Below are positions 41,757 through 50,148 of a DNA stretch of 64,000 nt, in pieces. Position numbers and translations under genes: made by a program. Origin of the DNA: Geodermatophilus africanus (GTDB lineage Bacteria > Actinomycetota > Actinomycetes > Mycobacteriales > Geodermatophilaceae); NCBI RefSeq assembly GCF_900107105.1, contig NZ_FNOT01000005.1, positions 391,822 to 455,821 of the forward strand. The letters are read 5' to 3'. The notes beneath the pieces are model-generated. The model saw only the letters and a program-made list of their open reading frames with translations, searched no databases and was not told the origin of the DNA. Numbering within the stretch: position 1 is the stretch's first letter; each line of letters starts with the position of its first letter.

Positions 41757-42731
41757 CTACGCCGGACGCACCTCCAGCACGTGCACCCCGGCGTCGGTCG
41801 GGACGTCGCGGGTGAGCCGCAGCCCGGCCGCCTCGCACAGGGCGGCGTACTCCGCGGCGGTGCGCTCGCGGCCGGACAGCAACACCAGCACGTGCAGGTC
41901 CATCCGCACCGCGGCCGGGTCGTCGACGGCACGCTCCGGCAGCACCGCCTCCACGACGAGCAGCACCGAGTCCGGCCGCATCGCCGCCCGGCACACCCGC
42001 AGCACCTGCCGGGCGGCCTCGTCGTCCCAGTCGTGCAGAACGCGGGACAGCAGGTAGGCGTCCGCGCCGGCCGGCACCTGCTCGAAGAAGTCCCCGCCGA
42101 CCGCGGGCAGGTCCGAGCCGGCGACGACCTCCGGGCGGTCCACGAGCAGCACGTCGGCGGACGGCGCCCGCTCCCGGACCACCCGCAGCAGCACGCCGGG
42201 CCCGCCGCCCACGTCGACCACCGACGCGAAGCCGGACACGTCGTAGGCGGCCACCACGGCACGGGCCTCCCGTGCCGAGCGGTCGGCCATCGACGCGCGG
42301 AACGCCGCCAGCCGCGCGGGGTCGGCCGCGAGCGCGTCGAAGAAGGGCCGCCCCTCGACGACCTCGAACGGCGTCCCGCCGTCCCGCACGGCGGCGAGCA
42401 GACCGGCGGCCGGCCGGTAGTAGAGCCCGCCCCGGGCGGACACCGCACCGGGCAGCGCCCCCGGCACCCCGGGCCGCAACAGCTCGCCGACCGGGGTCAG
42501 CCCGAAGCGGCCGTCGGGCAGTTCGTCGAGCACCTCCTCGGCGGCCAGCCCCCGCAGCACCCGGCGCAGGGCGTCGGGCACGGCGCCGAGCTCCCGCGCC
42601 AGGTCGGCGGCGCTGCGCGGACCGGCGGCCAGGGCGTCGGGCACCCCCAGCGCGACGGCGACGTGCAACAGCTGGGTGACCAGGTAGCCGTCGGCCAGCC
42701 GGGCCAGCCGGTCGGCTGCGGAACCGGGCAC
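41757..42731 (-). CDS. SAM-dependent O-methyltransferase (methyltransf_2 type)
   Basis: 324 residues from GTG 42731. An N-terminal winged-helix dimerisation domain (LVTQLLHVAVALGVPDALAAGPRSAADLARELG) is followed by the catalytic domain: SAM-binding VVDVGGGPGVLLRVV, then SRVLHDWDDEAARQVLRVCR with the catalytic His-Asp. This architecture matches plant-type/polyketide O-methyltransferases. The acceptor is unknown; no biosynthetic cluster surrounds it. Confidence 0.88.
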   Translation of the reverse strand: MPGSAADRLARLADGYLVTQLLHVAVALGVPDALAAGPRSAADLARELGAVPDALRRVLRGLAAEEVLDELPDGRFGLTPVGELLRPGVPGALPGAVSARGGLYYRPAAGLLAAVRDGGTPFEVVEGRPFFDALAADPARLAAFRASMADRSAREARAVVAAYDVSGFASVVDVGGGPGVLLRVVRERAPSADVLLVDRPEVVAGSDLPAVGGDFFEQVPAGADAYLLSRVLHDWDDEAARQVLRVCRAAMRPDSVLLVVEAVLPERAVDDPAAVRMDLHVLVLLSGRERTAAEYAALCEAAGLRLTRDVPTDAGVHVLEVRPA

Positions 42732-42772
42732 GACGGCATGGTGGCACCGCCCTCAGCGGGCGGACAACGCGC

Positions 42773-43369
42773 TCAGCGGCGGGGGCGGGCGCGCACGTGC
42801 ATCCGCTCGCCCTGCGGGCCGAACAGCGCGAGCACCTCGGCGGGCTCCGGCCCGGGGTTGCCGAACCAGTGCGGGGTGCGGGTGTCGAACTCGGCCACCT
42901 CGCCCGGCCCGAGCACCAGGTCGTGCTCTGCGAGCACCAGCCGCAGCCGCCCGGACAACACGTAGACCCAGTCGTACCCCTCGTGGGTCCGCTGCTCGGG
43001 CTCGCCGCCGGGCCAGCCGGGCGGGTAGACCTGCTTGAAGGCCTGCACCCCGCCCGGACGGCGGGTCAGCGGCAGCGACGTGACGCCGTGGTGCACCACC
43101 GGCCGCGGGTGGATGCGCGGGTCCCCGGTCTCCGGAGCGCCGACCAGCTCGTCGAGCGGCACCTGGTGGGCGCGGGCCAGCGGGAGCAGCAGCTCGAGGG
43201 TCGGCCGGCGCTGCCCGGACTCCAGCCGGGACAGCGTGCTCACAGAGATGCCGGTCTCCTCCGACAGCTGCGCCAGCGTGTTCCCGCGCCTGACGCGCAG
43301 TGCGCGCAGCCGCGGGCCGACGGCGGTGAGCACGGCATCGGTCGTCTCGTCCTCCGCCACGCCCGTCAT
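42773..43369 (-). CDS. XRE-cupin transcriptional regulator
   Basis: 198 residues from ATG 43369 (GGAG upstream; a TTG at 43384 would add five). The N-terminal HTH (GPRLRALRVRRGNTLAQLSEETGISVSTLSRLESGQRRPTLELLLPLAR, residues about 18-75) is joined to a cupin barrel (about 95-185, RTHEGYDWVYVLSGRLRLVLAEHDLVLGPGEVAEFDTRTPHWFGN). Such proteins sense a small molecule in the cupin pocket. It is divergent from a methyltransferase gene with a 58-base gap and is the obvious candidate to control it. Confidence 0.88.
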   Translation of the reverse strand: MTGVAEDETTDAVLTAVGPRLRALRVRRGNTLAQLSEETGISVSTLSRLESGQRRPTLELLLPLARAHQVPLDELVGAPETGDPRIHPRPVVHHGVTSLPLTRRPGGVQAFKQVYPPGWPGGEPEQRTHEGYDWVYVLSGRLRLVLAEHDLVLGPGEVAEFDTRTPHWFGNPGPEPAEVLALFGPQGERMHVRARPRR

Positions 43370-43383
43370 TTGCCGCTCCGGCA
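43369..43383. promoter_or_regulatory. Candidate operator for the XRE-cupin regulator
   Basis: TTGCCG-CTC-CGGCAA, a perfect 6-base inverted repeat with a 3-base centre, abuts the start codon of the regulator. A TTGACA lies further upstream on the minus strand (43397-43392). Autorepression at this site is inference. Confidence 0.4.
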
Positions 43384-43427
43384 ACGTCGTTTGTCAAGTC
43401 GGTGTCCCCCTGGGGAGGCTGCCCGGC

Positions 43428-44057
43428 ATGGACGCGCAGCACGGTGCACACGGTGAGATGCAGTTCGACGAGGCCTCCTGGGAGGAGCGGTACCGAGCGG
43501 CGCCGGCGCTGTGGAGCGGCCGCGCCAACCCGCAGCTGGTGGCCGAGGCCGCCGGGCTGACGCCGGGCCGGGCGCTGGACGCCGGCAGCGGTGAGGGCGG
43601 CGACGCGCTGTGGCTGGCCGGCCGCGGTTGGCGGGTGACCGCGGTCGACTTCTCCACCGTCGCGCTGGGCCGCGCTGCCGCGGAGGCGGAGCGACTGGGC
43701 GTCGAGGTCGACTGGGTGCACGCCGACCTGACCCGCTGGACGCCGCCGGCGGGCGCCTTCGACCTGGTCTCGGCCCAGTACTTCCACCTGCCGCCGCAGG
43801 ACCGCGACCCGGCGCTCGCCCGGCTGGCCGCCGCCGTCGCGCCGGGCGGCAACCTGCTCGTCGTCGGGCACCGGCCCAGCGAGCTGCACACCGGCCTGCC
43901 GGAGATGTTCTTCACGGCCGGGCAGGTCGCCGCCACCCTCGACCCGGCGGCCTGGGAGGTCGTCGTCTGCGAGGACCGCCCGCGGACGGCGAGCGGCCCC
44001 GCCGGGCACGAGCTGCCGGTCGCCGACACCGTGCTGCGGGCCCGCCGCCGCGCATGA
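43428..44057 (+). CDS. Class I SAM-dependent methyltransferase
   Basis: 209 residues from ATG 43428 with GGGGAGG upstream. Motif I is ALDAGSGEGGDALWLAGRGWRVTAVDFS and motif II WVHADLTRW; the acidic residue Asp in VDFS follows beta-2. It resembles small tellurite/thiopurine-type methyltransferases (TehB/TPMT-like). It is divergently paired with the XRE-cupin regulator. Confidence 0.82.
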   Translation: MDAQHGAHGEMQFDEASWEERYRAAPALWSGRANPQLVAEAAGLTPGRALDAGSGEGGDALWLAGRGWRVTAVDFSTVALGRAAAEAERLGVEVDWVHADLTRWTPPAGAFDLVSAQYFHLPPQDRDPALARLAAAVAPGGNLLVVGHRPSELHTGLPEMFFTAGQVAATLDPAAWEVVVCEDRPRTASGPAGHELPVADTVLRARRRA

Positions 44058-44061
44058 CGGG

Positions 44062-44484
44062 TCAGGGCGCCGGGACGGTCACCGTGGCCTCGTGCGGACC
44101 GCCGCACTCCGCGCTGCCGCCGACGAGCACCCACTCCGGGTCGGCGGTCAGCTCCGCCAGGACGGCTCCGTCCGGGTCCAGGACGGCGACGTGCACCTCG
44201 TCCGGGGTCTCCATCAGGAACGACACCGTGGCGCGGTCCCCGACCAGCGGCGCGACGCCCTCCCGGATCGAGCCGGACGGCGTTCCCTCCAACGCCTCGG
44301 GACGACACGCCCCTGGGCAGCTCACCTGCACCGACCGTCCCTCCTCGGGCGGCCGGGCGCCGGCCAGCTCGACCGTGAGGCCGTTGCCCCAGGCGATCGC
44401 CGGGCAGGCCCGGGTTCCGCCGCCGTCGCAGCCGGTCAGCGCGAGGACGGCGGCGACCCACGCGAGGGTCCGCGGGCCGCTCAC
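44062..44484 (-). CDS. Putative secreted lipoprotein
   Basis: 140 residues from GTG 44484, which overlaps the upstream stop (GTGA). The signal sequence TLAWVAAVLALTGC has a lipobox ending at Cys. The mature part contains two further Cys pairs (RACPAIAW, VSCPGACRP) and a Cys near the C-terminus (SAECGGPHEA), suggestive of disulfides. It is the last gene of the sigma operon; its function is unknown. Confidence 0.7.
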   Translation of the reverse strand: MSGPRTLAWVAAVLALTGCDGGGTRACPAIAWGNGLTVELAGARPPEEGRSVQVSCPGACRPEALEGTPSGSIREGVAPLVGDRATVSFLMETPDEVHVAVLDPDGAVLAELTADPEWVLVGGSAECGGPHEATVTVPAP

Positions 44485-45287
44485 CGGTCCCGGCTCGGGA
44501 GCGGCTCGACCGACGCCAGCACCGTGCCGTCCGCGGCCCGGACCTCGACGGTCGCCGTCGCCTCGGGTGCGGCGTCCACCGCGAGCCCGTCGGTAACGGG
44601 CAGCTCGGCCAGCGGCGCGCCGCCCCCGTCGAGCAGCCGGGCGGTGGCGGCCGGGTCCGCCGCGACGACGGCCAGCGTCTCGGTGGCCCGGTCCCACAGC
44701 GCAACCGGCAGCCCGGGCCCGGTGACGACCGGCGCGCGGTGCAGCCGCAGCTCCTCCGGCGCCGCGCCCCGTGGACCGGCGAACCAGGCCAGCGCCATCG
44801 AGCCGGTGCCCAACTCGCGCTCCAGCTCGTCGTCGTCCATCAGCGGCGGCGGCACGGTCAGCGGGCGCGCCACCAGTGCCCAGCGCCCGCCGGGGACGTC
44901 GCCGGCGAACAGCACCTGCGACCCCGCCGGCGCGGGCCCGGCCGCGCCGGTCCCCGGGTTGCTCCAGGACAGCCGCCGCACCGCCTCGAGGAACTGCGCG
45001 TCGCCGGCCAGCGAGCCGCGGGTCGGCCCGCTGTCCGAGGCCGGGAGGTCCGGCACGTCCGGCGCCACGGCCGCGGTCGCCGGCTCCGCCGACGGTCCGT
45101 CCGGCACCAGCACCTGGCCCATCGCCACCGCGGCCACGACCACCGCGCCGACCGCACCCAGCCGCAGCTGCGTCCGGCGGCGGGCCCGGTGCCGGTGCTC
45201 GACCACGGCGGCCAGGTCGGCGCGCGGCGGCGGCGCGGTCGCGTCGGCGAGCGCGGTCAGCCGCGCCCGCAGCTCGTCGTCCCTCAC
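44481..45287 (-). CDS. Single-TM protein, likely anti-sigma or sigma-associated factor
   Basis: 268 residues from GTG 45287 (GGGGAGGA 5 bases upstream). A cytoplasmic N-terminus of about 40 residues (RDDELRARLTALADATAPPPRADLAAVVEHRHRARRR) precedes one membrane helix (about 42-62) and a roughly 200-residue extracytoplasmic domain with no recognised fold. The position directly after a SigE-family sigma gene (GTGA overlap) suggests an anti-sigma role, but no zinc-binding HxxxCxxC motif is present. Confidence 0.65.
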   Translation of the reverse strand: MRDDELRARLTALADATAPPPRADLAAVVEHRHRARRRTQLRLGAVGAVVVAAVAMGQVLVPDGPSAEPATAAVAPDVPDLPASDSGPTRGSLAGDAQFLEAVRRLSWSNPGTGAAGPAPAGSQVLFAGDVPGGRWALVARPLTVPPPLMDDDELERELGTGSMALAWFAGPRGAAPEELRLHRAPVVTGPGLPVALWDRATETLAVVAADPAATARLLDGGGAPLAELPVTDGLAVDAAPEATATVEVRAADGTVLASVEPLPSRDR

Positions 45288-45784
45288 CGCTCCTCCCCAC
45301 CGGCCGGCTGCAGTGCGGTCAGCGCGGCGCGCAGCCGGGCCAGGCCCCGGGCGGTCTGGGTGCTGACCGCGCTGGGCGAGCACCCCATCAGGGCAGCGGT
45401 CTGCTGCTCGGAAAGGTCCTCGAAGTAGCGCAGCACCACCGCCGTCCGCATCCGGACCGGCAGCTCGCGCAGCGCGGCCCGCAGCTGCTCGTCGCCGTCC
45501 TCGTGCGGTGCCGCCGCCCGGTCGGGCACCGACTCCACCACCTGCTCGGTTGTGGCCAGCCGGCGCCGCCAGCTGGCGTGCGTGGTGACCAGCACGCGGC
45601 GCACGTACGCCGAGGGGGGCCCGGACCGGCTGATCCGGTCCCAGTGCCGATAGGTCTTGAGCAGGGCGGTCTGCACGAGGTCCTCCGCGTGTCCGCGGTC
45701 GCCGGAGAGGAGCACGGCCAGGCGGAGCAGACCGGCCTGCTCCGCGGACACGAAGTCCGCGAAGCCCCGGTCCCCGTCGCCCAC
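45284..45784 (-). CDS. SigE-family ECF RNA polymerase sigma factor
   Basis: 166 residues from GTG 45784 (GAGGAGG upstream). Region 2 is FADFVSAEQAGLLRLAVLLSGDRGHAEDLVQTALLKTYRHWDR, and region 4 is LRELPVRMRTAVVLRYFEDLSEQQTAALMGCSPSAVSTQTARGLARLR. It belongs to the SigE-like group common in actinobacteria. It forms a three-gene operon with a membrane protein and a lipoprotein, all overlapping by four bases. Confidence 0.9.
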   Translation of the reverse strand: MGDGDRGFADFVSAEQAGLLRLAVLLSGDRGHAEDLVQTALLKTYRHWDRISRSGPPSAYVRRVLVTTHASWRRRLATTEQVVESVPDRAAAPHEDGDEQLRAALRELPVRMRTAVVLRYFEDLSEQQTAALMGCSPSAVSTQTARGLARLRAALTALQPAGGEER

Positions 45785-45895
45785 CGTGCCTCCTCTGCCG
45801 GCTCCTGCTCTCTACACGCCCCGAGCCGCGCCGCGGACCCACAACGGGGATCACGGGCAGGTCACGATCCCACCGGGGAGGAGCAGCGGGGAGGG

Positions 45896-46693
45896 TCAGC
45901 CGGGCGGGGCGAGCTCGGCCAGCGCGGTGGCGACGTCGTCGTCCCGCACGAAGCCCAGCGCCAGCAGCCGGTGCACCAGCACGCCGCGGCGGGTCAGCCG
46001 CAGGTCGGCAGGGCGCAGCCGGGGGAGGGCCGCGCCGCCGGGCCGAGGCTGCGCCGGCGGCGGGTCGAGCAGACCGGCGCGCTGCAGGTCGGCGACGTCC
46101 TCCCGGGCGCCCCACGCCGCCCAGCCGCGGGGGTCGTCGGCCAGCGGCGTCATCGGCAGCGGCGAGCGGTCGCGGCGGCCTACGCCGGCCAGGAGCACCA
46201 GGTGCCGCCAGGTCAGCCCGGCGGCCAGTGTCAGCGCCCGCTCGACCAGCGCGGCGTCCAGCTCGGGGGAGGACGCCACCTCGGCCAGCAGGTACCCCAG
46301 GTGCCGCACCCGCCGCTCGTCGTGCGAGCCCCGGGCGGCGGCGACCACGGCCTCGGTGACCGCGTCGGCGGCCGAGCGCCCGCCGGACCGCGGGGAGAAG
46401 AGGCCGTCGGTGCGCACCGGGCGCCCGCCGTGGGCGAGGGTCACGGCGTGCTCGACGGTGAAGGCGAGGACGGCGCCGGCGCGGGCCCGCTCCCGGAGGA
46501 CGGCGATCCCCGCCGCGTCGTCGGCCGCCGTCCGCAGGCAGCGCGCCAGCCGGTCCTCGAGCCGCACCGCCGCGCGGCCGGCCGGGTCGGGCCAGACCAG
46601 GGCGGCGGCGCTGCGGCTCATCGAACCCGCGACCGCGGCACCGTCGTCGAACAGGGCACGGCCGGCAGCCGCGGGGTCCTCGGTCACGGTCAC
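45896..46693 (-). CDS. Hypothetical protein (265 aa)
   Basis: GTG 46693 was chosen (another GTG lies two codons downstream). The protein is mainly helical and Ala/Leu/Arg rich, with HLGYLLAEVASSPELDAALVERALTLAAGLTWRHLVLLAGVGRR and a C-terminal winged-helix-like segment (ADLRLTRRGVLVHRLLALGFVRDDDVATALAEL). No family was recognised. It has no close operon partner and is divergent from narK. Confidence 0.6.
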   Translation of the reverse strand: MTVTEDPAAAGRALFDDGAAVAGSMSRSAAALVWPDPAGRAAVRLEDRLARCLRTAADDAAGIAVLRERARAGAVLAFTVEHAVTLAHGGRPVRTDGLFSPRSGGRSAADAVTEAVVAAARGSHDERRVRHLGYLLAEVASSPELDAALVERALTLAAGLTWRHLVLLAGVGRRDRSPLPMTPLADDPRGWAAWGAREDVADLQRAGLLDPPPAQPRPGGAALPRLRPADLRLTRRGVLVHRLLALGFVRDDDVATALAELAPPG

Positions 46694-46841
46694 GCACCGA
46701 TCCTCGTCGCTGGCCGGGCCGGTGCGCACGCCGGTCTCCGGCGGCCTCACCACAGCGGAGGTGCGGCGGTGAGCACAACGGAACACGAGGTCTGCCCGGC
46801 AGCAACGGCGGGGGAACGACGGCGCGTCACCGTTCTGGCCC

Positions 46842-48227
46842 ATGGCCGCCCCCACCCCCACCACCCGCCAGCCGGCCGCGCCGGTCGCCGTCGCGACGCG
46901 ACCCGGTCGCTGGATCGACGACTGGCGCCCGGAGGACCCCGCCTTCTGGGCGTCCACGGGCAAGCCGGTCGCCCGCCGCAACCTGTTCTTCTCGGTCTTC
47001 TCCGAGCACATCGGCTTCTCGGTCTGGAGCCTGTGGTCGGTGCTCGTGCTGTTCCTGCCCGAGGCGGTGTACGGCATCGACCCGGCCGGGAAGTTCCTGC
47101 TCACCACGCTGCCGACGGCGCTGGGCGCGTTCGTGCGGCTGCCCTACACGTTCGCCGTCGCGAAGTTCGGCGGGCGCAACTGGACCATCGTCAGTGCCGC
47201 CCTGCTGCTGGTGCCCACGATCGCGACGGCCGTCGTCCTGGAGCCCGGCGTCGACTACACGACCCTGCTCGTCGTCAGCTGCCTGGCCGGCGTCGGCGGC
47301 GGCAACTTCGCCAGCTCCATGGCCAACATCAACGCCTTCTACCCGAACCGGCTCAAGGGCTGGGCGCTGGGCCTCAACGCCGGCGGCGGCAACCTCGGCG
47401 TCCCCGTCGTCCAGCTGGTCGGGCTGCTCGTGCTGGCCACCGCGGGAGCCGAGCACCCCCGCCTGGTGCTGCTCGTCTACGTCCCGCTGATAGTCGCCGC
47501 CGCCGTCGGCGCCGCGCTGCTCATGGACAACCTGACGACCGCCCGCAACCAGCCGCGGGCCATGCGCGAGGCCACCCGCGAGCCGCACACCTGGATCATG
47601 TCGTTCCTCTACATCGGCACCTTCGGCTCGTTCATCGGGTTCGGGTTCGCCTTCGGCCAGGTGCTGCAGAACCAGTTCACCTCCGAGTTCGCCACGCCCC
47701 TCGCCGCGGCGTCGCTCACCTGGCTCGGCCCGCTGCTCGGCTCACTGATCCGCCCCCTCGGCGGCTCGCTGGCCGACCGCTTCGGCGGCGCCCGCATCAC
47801 GTTCTGGAACTTCGCGGCGATGGCCGGGGGCGCGGCGATCGTGTGGACCGCCAGTCAGGTCGGGTCGCTGCCGCTGTTCGTCGTCGGCTTCGTGGCGCTG
47901 TTCGTGCTCAGCGGCATCGGCAACGGCTCGACCTACAAGATGATCCCGGCGATCTTCCGCACCCAGGCCCAGCAACGGGTGGCCGCCGGCGAGGACAGCG
48001 CCGCCGCCGACCGGCACGCGCTGCGCATGTCCGGGGCGCTCATCGGCATCGCCGGCGCGGTCGGGGCCTTCGGCGGTGTGCTGGTCAACCTCGCCTTCCG
48101 GCAGTCGTTCCTGACCACCGGCACCGGCGACTCGGCCTACCTGGTGTTCATCGCCTTCTACGTGATCTGCCTCGCCCTCACCTGGGCGGTCTACCTGCGG
48201 CCCCAGGCCCGCATGTCCGGGGTGTGA
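46842..48227 (+). CDS. narK: MFS nitrate/nitrite transporter NarK
   Basis: 461 residues with twelve membrane segments. The nitrate/nitrite-porter signature is clear: AGVGGGNFASSMANINAFYPNRLKGWALGLNAGGGNLG in TM5 region, and a second glycine-rich SGIGNGSTYKMIPAIF. Conserved Arg in FVRLPYTFAV fits the substrate site. It imports nitrate or exports nitrite and probably feeds NasA-NirBD 5 kb upstream. The nearby HemD-wHTH regulator supports this. Confidence 0.93.
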   Translation: MAAPTPTTRQPAAPVAVATRPGRWIDDWRPEDPAFWASTGKPVARRNLFFSVFSEHIGFSVWSLWSVLVLFLPEAVYGIDPAGKFLLTTLPTALGAFVRLPYTFAVAKFGGRNWTIVSAALLLVPTIATAVVLEPGVDYTTLLVVSCLAGVGGGNFASSMANINAFYPNRLKGWALGLNAGGGNLGVPVVQLVGLLVLATAGAEHPRLVLLVYVPLIVAAAVGAALLMDNLTTARNQPRAMREATREPHTWIMSFLYIGTFGSFIGFGFAFGQVLQNQFTSEFATPLAAASLTWLGPLLGSLIRPLGGSLADRFGGARITFWNFAAMAGGAAIVWTASQVGSLPLFVVGFVALFVLSGIGNGSTYKMIPAIFRTQAQQRVAAGEDSAAADRHALRMSGALIGIAGAVGAFGGVLVNLAFRQSFLTTGTGDSAYLVFIAFYVICLALTWAVYLRPQARMSGV

Positions 48228-48230
48228 CCC

Positions 48231-48292
48231 GGCGAGATCGGCGGTCTCGCACGGACGGAGCATCCGAACCGTGCGAGATCGCCGATCTCGCC
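48231..48292. terminator. Long-arm inverted repeat between convergent genes
   Basis: 24-base arms (48231-48254 and 48269-48292) with a single mismatch, internally repeating GAGATCGGCG. The loop is 14 bases. It lies precisely between narK and the HemD-like gene and probably terminates both. Confidence 0.75.
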
Positions 48293-48293
48293 G

Positions 48294-49415
48294 CTACACC
48301 GCGAGGCGGTAGCCCCGCTTCACCACGGTCTCCACGACGCCGGGGCCCAGCGCGGCCCGCAGCCGGGTCACGGCCATCTCGGCGGCGTGCCCGTCCCCGC
48401 CGCCGGGCAGCCCGGTCCCCAGGTCGGTCTTGGGGACGACGGCGCCCGGCCGCGCCGCCAGCGCCCGCAGCACCGCCATCGGGCCCGGAGCCAGCTCCAC
48501 CAGGCGGCCGTCGAGCAGCGCGGCGTGGCCGCGCGCCTGCAGCTCCCGCCCCCCGACTCGCAGCACCGGGTCGCGCTCGGGCAGCCGGGCGACGACCTCG
48601 CGGGCCAGGGCGCCCAGCCGGGCGCGCTCTGGCTGCACCGACGGGACGCCGGCGGCGTCGAGCGGTCCGGCGGTCACCGGGCCCACCGCCACCGGGAGGA
48701 CGCCGGAGGTGAGCGCGGCCACCAGCTCGGTGCGCAGCCCCAGCTCCTCGGCGACGGTGAGCACGCTCGCCGCGGCCGGGGCGCTGGTGAAGGTCACCGC
48801 GTCGACCGTGCCCGCCACCACCGAGCGCACCAGCCGGTGCACCGGCGTGACGTCCTCGGGCAGCACCCAGCGGTAGACCGGCACGGTGAGCACGTCGGCC
48901 CCGCTCGCCCGCAGCGCCGCGACGAAGTCCGGCAGCGGGTCCCCGTGCAGCTGGACGGCGATGCGGCGTCCCTGCAGCGGTCCCTCGGCACCCGACAGCA
49001 GGTGCTCGAGCACCTCGGCCGAGGACTCCGACGCCGGCGACCAGGCGTCCACCAGCCCGCCGCCGCGGATCGCGCCGCGCGCCTTCGGCCCGCGCGCCAG
49101 CACCCGGGCGTCGTGCAGGTGCTCGACCAGCGGCAGGTCCCACGCCTCGGCCGCCTCCAGCCACCCGCGGAAGCCCACGCCGGTGGTGGCCACGACGAGG
49201 TCCACCGGCCGCGCGAGCACCTCCCGGGTAGCCGCGACCAGCTCGGCGTCGTCGGCCAGCGGCACGATGCGGATGGCCGGCGCGTAGACCACCCGGGCGC
49301 CGCGGCGGGCCAGCAGCGCCCCGAGCTCCTCCCGCCGCCGGGCCGCGGTCACCGCGACGGTGTAGCCGGCCAGGGGCAGCGGCGCCTCGGCCCCCTCGGG
49401 CTGGGCATCGGTCAC
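48294..49415 (-). CDS. Uroporphyrinogen-III-synthase-like protein with winged-helix DNA-binding domain
   Basis: 373 residues from GTG 49415 (GGGGGA upstream). Residues about 15-265 form a HemD fold (TVAVTAARRREELGALLARRGARVVYAPAIRI; TTGVGFRGWL; AVTFTSAPAA). Residues about 285-373 form an OmpR/PhoB-type winged helix (LAPGPMAVLRALAARPGAVVPKTDL..., AVTRLRAALGPGVVETVVKRGYRL). The arrangement matches Rv0260c of M. tuberculosis, located near narK3/nirBD. It may sense a tetrapyrrole intermediate and regulate nitrate assimilation; this is inference. NirB needs siroheme, made from uroporphyrinogen III. Confidence 0.88.
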   Translation of the reverse strand: MTDAQPEGAEAPLPLAGYTVAVTAARRREELGALLARRGARVVYAPAIRIVPLADDAELVAATREVLARPVDLVVATTGVGFRGWLEAAEAWDLPLVEHLHDARVLARGPKARGAIRGGGLVDAWSPASESSAEVLEHLLSGAEGPLQGRRIAVQLHGDPLPDFVAALRASGADVLTVPVYRWVLPEDVTPVHRLVRSVVAGTVDAVTFTSAPAAASVLTVAEELGLRTELVAALTSGVLPVAVGPVTAGPLDAAGVPSVQPERARLGALAREVVARLPERDPVLRVGGRELQARGHAALLDGRLVELAPGPMAVLRALAARPGAVVPKTDLGTGLPGGGDGHAAEMAVTRLRAALGPGVVETVVKRGYRLAV

Positions 49416-49537
49416 GGTTCCCCCTCGTCGACGGCGCTGGCGACCATGGTGCGTCGTCTCCGTTGCGAGGATGTGTCGTCCCGGGGTCGGCAGCCGCACA
49501 GTGCGGCCGGACCGGGCCGGCCTGGGACCATGGGGCC

Positions 49538-50020
49538 GTGCCTCCCGCCGTCTCCGCCGTCCCCCGCCGGTGGCGGCTGCTCTGCGCCGCGGCCGCCGTC
49601 GTCGTCGCCGCCGTCCTCACCTACGTGGGCGTGACGCTGCCGCAGAACGCGACCGGCGTGGCGCGGTTCACCGTGGCCGACCAGGTCGCCATCGTCGGCC
49701 TGGGCCTGGTGCTCGGCGCCGGGCTGCTGGCGCTGGGCCGGCCGCGGGTGGACGCCGACCACCGGGGCATCCGGGTGCGCAACATCCTCGGCGAGCGCAC
49801 GCTGCCCTGGACGGCGGTGCAGGCCATCCGGTTCGACCGCCGGTTCCGGTGGGCCACGCTGCTGCTCACCAACGACGACGAGTTCGCGGTGCTGGCCGTC
49901 CAGGGGGCCGACGGCGAGCGGGCGGTCGAGGCCGTCGAGGGACTGCGGGCGCTGCTCGCGGCCGACCGCGCGCAGCAGCCCCCGCCTCCGCCGTCGCCGC
50001 CGCTGCTCTACGACGACTGA
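49538..50020 (+). CDS. Membrane protein with PH-like domain
   Basis: 160 residues from GTG 49538. Two hydrophobic helices (about 12-30 and 44-63), then a bacterial PH-like domain (about 65-135: VDADHRGIRVRNILGERTLPWTAVQAIRF, WATLLLTNDDEFAVLAVQ) and a Pro-rich tail. Function unknown. It converges with no gene and precedes the infC leader region. Confidence 0.72.
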   Translation: MPPAVSAVPRRWRLLCAAAAVVVAAVLTYVGVTLPQNATGVARFTVADQVAIVGLGLVLGAGLLALGRPRVDADHRGIRVRNILGERTLPWTAVQAIRFDRRFRWATLLLTNDDEFAVLAVQGADGERAVEAVEGLRALLAADRAQQPPPPPSPPLLYDD

Positions 50021-50051
50021 GGGAGGACCCCCCTCGCCCACGCCTCGTTCC

Positions 50052-50118
50052 GGCCCCCTGCAGGGCCCCGCCCCGAGCTTGCGAGGGGTGGGGAGCAGGG
50101 GGTTCCTTGTACCTGCAG
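50052..50118. repeat. Family 3 GC-rich hairpin repeat, copy e (composite)
   Basis: GGCCCCCTGCAGGGCCCCGCCCCGAGC, TTGCGAGGGGTGGGGAGCAGGGGGTTCC, then a partial second unit (CTGCAGGGCGGCCGTTCCAGCACC to about 50138). It follows the PH-domain gene and precedes the infC promoter. Confidence 0.65.
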
Positions 50119-50148
50119 GGCGGCCGTTCCAGCACCTCACCGGGGGGA

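Noticed and set aside
41757..44057. Secondary-metabolite gene cluster around the two methyltransferases
   Set aside because: No synthase, oxygenase or carrier-protein gene lies nearby; the surrounding genes are for nitrate assimilation and regulation.
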